A stretch of DNA of 64,000 nt from Gonatopus flavifemur (lineage: Eukaryota > Arthropoda > Insecta > Hymenoptera > Dryinidae), in assembly GCA_018340375.1 (NCBI GenBank), contig JAFFJZ010000002.1:15270001-15334000 (forward strand), read 5' to 3'. This document shows, piece after piece, positions 55,294 through 64,000 of this stretch. Both the position numbers and the translations under genes were made by a program. How positions within the stretch are numbered: position 1 is the first letter of the stretch; every line of letters starts with the position of its first letter. The notes under the pieces were generated by a model. That model saw only the letters and a program-made list of their open reading frames with translations, searched no databases and had not been told where the DNA came from.

Positions 55294-56797
55294 CAAAATT
55301 AATTTCTTTGAAGCCCGGTGTATATGCAATTGAATGTGTTATAATTTCCCCTGAAGAACATCATGGAAATGTTCATGCCGTAAATTAATAATACAAAGAA
55401 GGTTCATTCATAGCGCCAACAAAATTTCCATAATTAAATTAGACTGGTTTTGATGTTCTGCTTGAATTTTTAACATAGTTCCAAGCAAAAATTGAACGCT
55501 TTGGATACACATATATTGCCGAGAACAGCTACAACTATTATGCATACTCATCAGAAACATTAGTTGATCACTAAAATGCAATATTAGTCTGAAAATGGAA
55601 AACTACGATGAATGATTCAGAATTGAGAAGTTGTAACAGTTGGATTTCAACATTGATTATTATTTTGCACACAATAACAATTCTACTGTAAGAAAAAAAT
55701 TGCCTGCAACTTCATAAGAATATTATTAAATTTTTTACGTAGAGAGCTTATCAAATTTCATAATGGAATATTGAATTCAATGTTTTGAATCAATAAATAA
55801 TTGTTACATTTTAGGAAGAGATTTTCAAACTTTATCAATGATATTAAATTTAGGAACTATTATTAATTCGATTTGAAAATATGATATTTCATAAAGAATT
55901 TTGTAATCAATTTTAGAATTTTTCCAACAGTGGTTTGTAATGCAAATAGTTTTGTTATGATTATTTCATTCAAAAGATTATAAATGATTTCTGGGCAAAC
56001 ACTGTACTGAGAAAAAGAAGTTGTAAAATTCACAGTTGTCTTGTGAAGTGATTATTTGAATGATTCAAAAAATAGTTCGAGCTAACACAATTTTCATTGG
56101 AGTTGATTTTACAACAGCAAGTGTGAGATATACCACAACTAATATGAACCATATATTCCCCGCTATGGAATCAACTGAAATTGTAGGCTCGAACTATTTT
56201 TCAATTCATCCAGATATTAACTTCATAAGCTATAAATTTTACAGTCTTTTACCTCGATTTAGGATTGGAGAAATCGGAATTGAAGTTGATATTTTACCGA
56301 ATTCATTACATCCGGAAGTGCGAAAATAAACTACTGAAGCAGGTATCGTGTTATGGATAAATATTATATAACAAGCGCAATATGATAATACAAGAATCCG
56401 ATATTCAAATGACGTTAATTTTGATTTCTAATCGAATAAATACAACAGGTATTTCTTGCAATTGAAAAATTTTAATTCCCTAATTTCATGAAAAAACTTA
56501 ATTTCGAATTCATTATAGTATTAATCATAAATAGATCGTTAAATATTGAGAAAAGGATAAAAAATAACGGATATATAAATAATAATGGGAATATAATGTA
56601 AAACAGTGATCTAAAAATAAATAATAAATATAATATGTAAATATTCGATTAATAATTAGATCAATTATTAATTACCGGATGATAATTATCATTTAATGTT
56701 TAGATTGACTGTTCTCAAGTCAATTACATTCAATGAATTTATCACTTTTGTCTCACCCAGAAAATGATGAAAAATGATAAATAATTTCTTATGGCTA
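55294..56797. other. No gene seen
   Basis: Very AT-rich. One open frame at 56060-56329 has no recognisable motif. 55750-55950 repeats ATTTTAGGAA / TTTATCAATGATATTAAATT-like words. Confidence 0.4.
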
Positions 56798-57079
56798 CAC
56801 TGTTAGAAAAATTCTTAAATTCAATGGAAAACTTCTTGTGAAATTCAATGAAGTTCTCAAATTTAATATGAGTTAAGAAATTTTAGCATTTCTTATTAAA
56901 ATGTGAGGAACTAATTATTAAATTTACAAATATTTTATTAAAATTAACAAGAAAATTCTTGAAATTAAGAACTATCTTATTGAAATTGATATGATATCAT
57001 GAAATTTCATAGAATTTTTTATATAAAAAGTGTCATAATGTAATGTTTATGAAACTTAAGGTCGATTTTTTTAACAGTG
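56798..57079. mobile_element. 282-bp MITE, CACTGTTAGAAAAA ends, TA flanks
   Basis: CACTGTTAGAAAAATTC and inverse CACTGTTAAAAAAATCG; TA at 56796-56797 and 57080-57081. A partial second copy at 32624-32800 matches TTGTGAAATTCAATG and neighbouring words, proving it is a repeat family. Confidence 0.8.
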
Positions 57080-57081
57080 TA

Positions 57082-58306
57082 CAGCCCCAACTTAGGTTTA
57101 ATTCTTAAAACGAAGAAATTTTATTTCATACAATTCATGAACATTTTTCATATTAATTCTACTTCAATTGCACTAGATTTACTATGAAAGTATTGGCAAA
57201 AATATTATTCCCATGTTTTTTCGCACACTTTTTGGAAAATTGTGACGAATAGAGAAAATTAAATACACACAATCTGTACTTTTGATTCGTACTCTCACAT
57301 AAAATCCAATCAAATGAGTTGAAGGTAATGTCAATTATAAATCACTGTTCGTAATTAACCATCAATGTAGGTTAATGAACAAGTTCCGATTTGAACTCCA
57401 AAAAAAGAATATGAATTCATATTTTCTTGAAATGTTATGTACCATGAAATGTCATTTACTTTCAATTCGATATTTTTCAAACACATGTTTGGTTCACCAA
57501 CTTCGCCTCGTGAAATTTCATAACGAATACTTCTTAGCACGTTCGCCACATTTGCATATCCCTGATGAGGCCTTAATGGCCCGCTCGTGATATTTATTAC
57601 CAGTTAAATTCGAGTTGGTAATATTCCTCGTCGACAAAATTGAGGTTGATAAAACGGTTTCTGTATACAATCTTTTAGGATTCGTTGGGAGATCTCTGGC
57701 CAACAAACGCGTTGATTAATGGTTAGGTTTAGGGATTTATTTGTTGATTTTATGATATATCATATGTATTTTTAATCATCACATTGAATACTAAAAAGAC
57801 TCACGCTCTACGAACGGATAGAAGTTTCACTACCAGTATTCCCTGACTGTGTATTTTGTGATATCTAATGAGACATAACGCTATACACTTTCAGTTTAGA
57901 TCATATCGATGAGAAGTTGAATTACTGTACTGTACTTCATTGTACTATAGTGGTTCTGTTTCGAAAATTGAAACAATGAATTCAAAGAAATGATTTCTCA
58001 TTCGAAAATACGCAGAGAAACTAATAAATAAAGCGAAGAATCAAAAATTTAATTGAAATTTTAAACGCTGATTCATTAATTTTGACTTTTAATATTGTGA
58101 GATTTAATTATTGTGCATTTAAAATTCGAATAGAATCTATAACTTTTGACTTCTCATACCCAGAAGAATGGTTTACTTGAATATGAAAGGGCTAGGAATT
58201 TCATTGCATTGAATGAGAAGCTTATTTGATTCAAGTGAATTTGTTTTTCAATGAATACATATTGATTCAATCTGAATATAAAATTTTCTCAATGTAAATT
58301 TCGAAG
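57082..58306. other. No gene seen; MITE remnant
   Basis: CCCAGAAGAATGGTTTAC at 58159 and TTTGATTCAAGTGAATTTG nearby recall the MITE at 47184. No gene is recognised. Confidence 0.4.
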
Positions 58307-58466
58307 CCCTGCTCAAAGAATCTCATTGGACCGATTGATTCTCATTGGTTCCGATGCAGAAAACTGATTCAAACTCATTGAGAATGAATTTTTAATGGAT
58401 TTGAGTCGGTTTTATGCATCAGAATGAACGAGAATCAATCGATTCAATGAGATTCTTTGAGCAAGG
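58307..58466. mobile_element. 160-bp palindromic MITE, CCCTGCTCAAAG class
   Basis: CCCTGCTCAAAGAATCTCAT mirrored by ATGAGATTCTTTGAGCAAGG; inner GATTGATTCTC / GAGAATCAATC and ATTCAAACTCATTGAGAATG. Same ends as the 24.7- and 36.0-kb elements but a different interior. Confidence 0.75.
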
Positions 58467-61400
58467 AGTGGACAAAAATCAACACACCAATGTATATTAA
58501 TTCTTCCTTTCAATTCCAAAATTTTATGGATGGATTGTATGTTGTTCTTTAAAAATTCTTCAAACAAATTATTTATACTCGCTTATTCACGATAATAATT
58601 TCCGGATTAAATCATCCTTTTTTTTTGTTTCAACCAAATGACATGGTTAAAAGATTCACTCCTCTACAATTTAAAACAAATCTGTCACGCTCAGATCCAA
58701 TCCTTTGAACTCGAACTTGCATTTTCTCAAAACAAAAGCTCACGCTATGTTTAAGGAATATATATTGTGACGCTTCAATGAATTTCCCGCATTCGAACTC
58801 AATGTACTCGAACGTAGAGCTCTGAAGGAGCACTCGGTATATCAATATACACATATCGGTACGTATATATAAGAACCAGTTTTACCGTAATAGTATGTTA
58901 ATGTGAATCATTAAAAAAAAAAACCAGAAGAAAGCAAAAAATCATATTCCCAAGACTTTACGATTGTGCTACAGAAATAAAGCTAAATTCGAAGGATGCA
59001 AATCGTTGGTTATTTTTTTGCACGTATAATCTGCGTGTAATCACGCAGTTTGTTCGCTGATCACACATTTGTTATTAAATTATCCGAAAACGTAAAGAGA
59101 GAATTATTATGCATGAGAATAGGATTTTTGTTTTGAATAATTAACGCGAATGCATACCAGCAGATGAATGTGATTGATGAGAAGAGATCGTGTATCTGCT
59201 TATTAGAATATTTCCAGCAAAATGAACATAATTTTACACGGAACGTTGGAGAATAATTCTCCTTGTTGTGCTGTACAGTATCTCGCTGAGAATTTTGTAA
59301 CGATTTTATTCTAATATCTCACAATGATTAGAAAGGGTGATGGTGATGATGATTATGCTCTGAAATCGAACAGTTTTCTCAGCATTCATTGCAAAATTCT
59401 TCAAAATATTGGGCCAAAATTAGTCTAATCTCTGTTTCTTATTTATAAATTGAATTTGATTGTCTATCGCAAACTTTTCACCCAGTAAATACAATTGCTG
59501 ATGATCTAGAAATTTCCTCCTCTCCATTTTTTGTACGTTAGAACTGATGCAGAACAAATTTTATGACAAGCCATATGCTGTATGCTATCAGTGTTATGGT
59601 TATAACACAAAATGCCTTACCGCTATCAATTTTCTTTCATAAACTTTAATGAAATCAATGATATCTTGATTATGAGAGTTGGTATCATGTAACGAATATC
59701 AGATATTTTTATTATGAAATACGGAACGTCACATGTATGTTAGGGAGGTCTCGAATAATATAAATTCACAGTACATAATCCGATAATTATAACATTATAT
59801 TCCAATGCGGACGAAGATAGTGTTCTTAAACAGTTAGAATTATTGCATGATGCATCAGCGATGTGCATTGTGCACCTGCAAGATTTGTTATTATATTCCT
59901 ATCATGGTTAACTTGTGTGTTGATCTGGCAGCATTAATTCATTTCTATAGATCACGCATGTGAGCGGTTTCATGAGATTTTTCAGATAATACGCGTACCG
60001 TTGTTGAATCATTCCTTTTCAGACTGTTCGCGTTATTTACATGATCTTCAACGAATGTAAATGAGATTAAAATTATTTCAGCGAACAAGATGAGTTCAAA
60101 TGAGGTATAAATGAACCTTGAGACAAGATAAATTTCAGAGACCTAAATATGAAAATACATATGGATTGGGTAGATATCCTAGTGACACACAAACATTTCA
60201 AAAGCGTATCAGTAAGTTTTACAGCACTGCATGTATAGTTTGAGATGGTGCCCTAACGAAAATGAAATGTCTCCAAAGCAACAGAGTGTCGCATAGATTG
60301 AGAACTAATGTACATTGAGAGTTATTTCACCGTTTTTGCACCATAAAAGTGGCCCTACCTTGTATAAATTTAAATTATATTTTCACTACGGTGATCCTCC
60401 AAATGGAAGAAGTCGTGCTCGAATGAAACATAAAGGCAAGGTGTAAATTACCTTAACAATGCCGAAGAATGTGGTAATATCCCAGCAGCAAGCTTGAAAG
60501 GAAACTCAAAAATTCAAGATTCAGAATAGGAAAGAACATTTTGAGGATAATCAATACAAATGAGAAGTGAATGCTTTGATGAAAATTGCAATCATAGAAT
60601 GCACTAAAAACTTTCTATCGCCGATAGATTACGTCTGACTGATTACTGCTGAAATTACATGAAATTCTCAATAGAGTGTGGAGGATCCGATCGATCAGTT
60701 ACATATCTGATTTCTAAATATAATTACACTTGTGTAGAGTGGGTGCATTCATACAATGCGATGATGAAATTTCCGGCAATATGAATGTGAAAATCATTGG
60801 GAATCAATTAATGTATGCAATATTCAAAGAGAAATTAAATTCTCACAAAATTAAATAACAAAGAAAAGTATTTGGAATGAATTCATCACCTGTTTAATTA
60901 TTGAATTATTTTATCAACTCAATCGAGAATTCAACAATGCTGTGAGATGATTAGATCATCTCTGGATAGGAATTATTCAATTCAATTGAATGAAATGTTC
61001 AGCGATTCTTCATTGCATAATAATTTGATTGTGAAGTGAAGAACAAGGTTTCGACCATTTCCTCTCTCTTTTTTCATTCATTTATGACAGGAGAGGAATT
61101 ATATATTTCCTGAATATTTTATTGCAATGAAATGTGACTTCAATACCATACTTCATTCGATTCGACTCTAATCGTTATTTCCTTGCATTATCTCTCTTCT
61201 TCCTTTCTCGATTCCTTGTCTATGTCTCCTCTCCTTCCCTTTCGCTCGTATTTGCGATCGACTATTTCATTCATCTCTTCATCCACTATTCTCTAGATTA
61301 CAATAAGAGAGAGAGAGAGAACTTTTCTACTCCTCTAGCTATACTGTAATTCAAGCAGGGAAATGCAACATGATCATTATACACTTGGATATTGAGATTG

Positions 61401-63111
61401 AACCTAAAACCGTTACTGACGAAGAGTTTATCGATGAGTTTCATGTTGATCTGTGACGACATTATAATTTGTTGGAAACAAACTTTCATGAATGAGATAG
61501 GGATCAAAGAGATCACAAGAAACATCATTGAAATGATTTTTTGTATCAAAAATCATAGAAAATATTGTTCACTTCATATCATATCAAGTAAAACTAGACT
61601 CACAAAAAATGAGGTTTCATCATCAATTATCCTGATACTTGTCCGCAGAACTCTCTCTCATATTTTCCGAAAAGGTTGAACATTTTGGTCGATTGATTGA
61701 TAACTTCGTTTTTACTCGAGCTCTTCACTTTCAACTTAATGTTCCTTCCTACCTCGTTACCTGTAATTATCTATCTCTTCCAATTTAAGAAGACTGGATA
61801 AATTCCAATTATGCCATTAAAACATTTTTGATATGATTTATGGAGAAGGATATATAAGTTTTCGCCTGAAGAGATTTTACAACCAACTTTATTTCACTCT
61901 ACATAATAATGAAAAGAGAGATTCATTTGCATATTATTCTCCCATTTTCTCGAAACTTTGATCGAGTATAATCCGTTGCGATATACACTCAACCCGTATA
62001 CAGCGATGAATTTATCATGACATTTCGGATCTCAATGATCACATGCTATACATCTCTACACCGAGCTGATGAAAAATCTTCTCACGCTAATTGTTGGAAA
62101 TAAAGTCTTGAAGACACAACAGACACAAGACAATACGAGAATGAAAAGAAAACTGGGCAACCAATAGTCTGTAACATTCGTTCGGCTCTGAATCTTCCAT
62201 TCTGTGTACTAGATCTAATAGGCGTGAATACTCGTCACTTGTCGTTTGACTTTCTTCTTCTTCTTTTCCCGTGGTTAATTATACTCACTTTTTCTCTCGA
62301 ACATTCATTGTCTTTGACCAACAATTATTAACCACTTTGCTACGCTAATGTAGGAAAGTTCGCTTGTTTAAAAACCTTTTCCATCCATAAACATCATTTT
62401 ATCTGCACTGATGAGAGGTATGTTTCAGTTGGAAGCTCGGAGTGGTTGATATTTTTATCGTCTTTGAATGACAAATTTTTTTGGTATCGCAAAATATGAC
62501 GATCTTCGGAGTCTCGGTGATAAATTTCTCATCAAAAATATAATCACGCTTTCCCTAGGCTTCTTATTGGTTCCAATAATTGCCATCTTCCCCAGAAACG
62601 AATTTGAAAAATGTTCATATTAAGATATATCTCTCGATTTAGACACGGTATGTAACGGAAATGAAACCGTCTACAGGGAAGTTTGCATGAAGGAGTATAC
62701 TTTCAAATCGATTTCTCATGATCATCCAAGTTTATTCTGTACAATGAATCCTTTTTTGGGAGTCACTATTCTGAGCATTGTGACTCATCGATTCTCCGTG
62801 AGGACAGGAAAGACTGATATTTTATTCTTTCGCAATAAATGGGAGAGACTGAAAAAGAAGAGGAATGATGTCCGTGAACAAAGGAGATAGTAAATTTATA
62901 ACAAGATAGCGAAGCCGTACATTTCTTTCTTTCAGAAGACAGTAGAAGAGATATCAGAGGAAAGAATGTTGTAACTTCCGCTGTATCATAAAATATGAAA
63001 TATTTCATTAGTCGAGGAAGAAAGCTCAGACAAAATGGAATTCAGGGCTTTGGTGTAACTTGTTTACACCTATCGGAGGGATGAAAAATAAAATCACTCC
63101 CTAAAAACGTA
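58467..63111. other. Long stretch, no gene seen
   Basis: AT-rich, no motif-bearing frame, no terminal-repeat element recognised. (AG)n at 61306-61321. GATGGTGATGATGATTATG at 59338 is a short trinucleotide patch. Confidence 0.4.
61306..61321. repeat. (AG)n microsatellite
   Basis: Sixteen bases of AG units. Confidence 0.9.
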
Positions 63112-63241
63112 TCCTGTACAGCATCGAACATTTCTACGTTGCTTCTACGTTGCCTCGACATGGAATCTTCGTAATTCATTTACCTTGTATCCACGTAGAG
63201 TCCACGAAGATGCGACGTGATCAACGATGGTTGTGCTGTAG
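63112..63241. repeat. Possible foldback, CTACGT-rich
   Basis: CTGTACAGCATCGAACATTT and inverse CCTACAGCACAACCATCGTT at the ends; GGAATCTTCGT / CACGAAGATGC inside. Weak match, edges approximate. Confidence 0.35.
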
Positions 63242-63823
63242 GTACTTTCTTGTGGTTCTAATGCATCGAAATACAATTCTAAAAGAATGAATATCACTCA
63301 TCAGGACTGAACATTCATAAAAAGTAGGTTCTGCGAGTGTAGGTTGCCACTCCTTTTGTTACTATTTGCTAATTCCTAGCAACAATGTGGATTGATTACA
63401 TCCCTGAAGTATCATTTCTGGTAATGTGATACAATAGAGAATTGTTTTGTTGCTAAGGAATATGTGTGTTTCTAACCTCGTCTCAGATCATAAGGCATCA
63501 AAGTTTGGATCAAAACAACTAAAATCCGGCTCACACTTATGGGTGATCGTGATCCAGAGATTTTTGTTTAGAATACCAACTCATAGATCAAATAACTCCA
63601 ATATGTGTAGAATATTCTCCGAACGTTTCTAAATTACCCAAACGTTCAATGAACATTCTCAAAATGTTACACCGTGCTTTTGGTGCTACCAGAGTAGACT
63701 GTTTTGATACTGCAACATGCTGCATATGAAACGTCACTTTAACAAATGAATTCATGATTCTGTTTTCATAAAGGTATTTCTAATTAGTTTTGGCTTTGCG
63801 ATTAGACGTTTTGAAAGTTGGAA

Positions 63824-63975
63824 GTAGGTTCGAAATTACAAAGTTTGAAAATAGGTTCGAAATTCGGTTCGGTTCGATTTGAAAAATATATTTGAAGTTT
63901 GGTTCGAGTTCGGTTCGATTTTGGAAATATTCGAGTTCGATTCGACTGAAAAATTCAAGGTTCGCACACCCCTAA
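63824..63975. repeat. TTCGAA-word repeat ending GTTCGCACACCCCTAA
   Basis: GGTTCGAAATTCGGTTCGGT, GGTTCGAGTTCGGTTCG and ATTCGAGTTCGATTCG are degenerate copies of one word, bounded on the right by TTCGCACACCCCTAA. The end resembles the GGGGTGTGCGAA termini of widespread arthropod MITEs. The left end was not identified. Confidence 0.5.
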
Positions 63976-64000
63976 TTTTTTTCTCTCTCTCCATCCAAAA

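Noticed and set aside
61134..61349. 71-codon frame with a signal-peptide-like start
   Set aside because: C/T-rich low-complexity DNA gives hydrophobic and serine-rich peptides; it runs into an AG microsatellite with no other support.

Overview
This window is nuclear DNA from an arthropod, most likely an insect and possibly a hymenopteran. The evidence is AT-rich composition, long gene-free stretches, consensus GT-AG type splice donors, dinucleotide microsatellites, and several mariner subfamilies (mauritiana-like and irritans-like) that are common in insect genomes. No operon, Shine-Dalgarno pattern, CRISPR array, rRNA or tRNA is visible. I recognise no host protein with confidence. The window reads as intergenic or intronic sequence filled with transposable elements at very different stages of decay.

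Layout. 1-2.5 kb has no recognised gene. 2.5-7.2 kb is a dense nest: a TTAA-flanked non-autonomous element (2539-3436), then an inverted-repeat element (3455-5658) that was hit by a mauritiana-like mariner (3726-5238), which was itself hit by a piggyBac-like MITE (3846-4067), then a nearly intact second mariner (5877-7166). 7.9-10.6 kb holds four foldback elements. 12.9-15.0 kb is a non-LTR retrotransposon reverse-transcriptase fragment split by a minus-strand irritans-like mariner. 16-19 kb holds foldbacks, including two clean hairpins. 21.7-23.0 kb is a full-length mariner with 29-bp perfect terminal repeats, spoiled by one homopolymer frameshift. 24-28 kb and 30.9-33.1 kb hold MITEs and a strange mariner whose coding sequence has been partly replaced by poly-A/T runs. 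35.4-36.9 kb has a second copy of the same retrotransposon tail and two foldbacks. 38.1-40.2 kb is a packed MITE cluster. 41.5-50.7 kb is a run of foldbacks, including a 210-bp element whose 93-bp arms are identical. 52.4-53.4 kb is another nest (mariner end, palindromic element, hAT MITE). 54.3-54.7 kb is a CpG-rich patch ending in a splice donor and is the best candidate for a host exon or promoter. 55-64 kb is mostly featureless apart from a few MITEs.

Two broad patterns stand out. First, many unrelated-looking foldbacks share only their extreme ends (CACTGnnAAAA with TA duplication, or CCCTGSTT), while their interiors are made of shuffled short words. Second, the transposase genes have decayed in three different ways: by nonsense only, by frameshift at A-runs, and by homopolymer replacement. 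All coordinates of TE edges were read by eye from terminal repeats; family assignments rest on recognisable transposase or RT motifs and not on any search.
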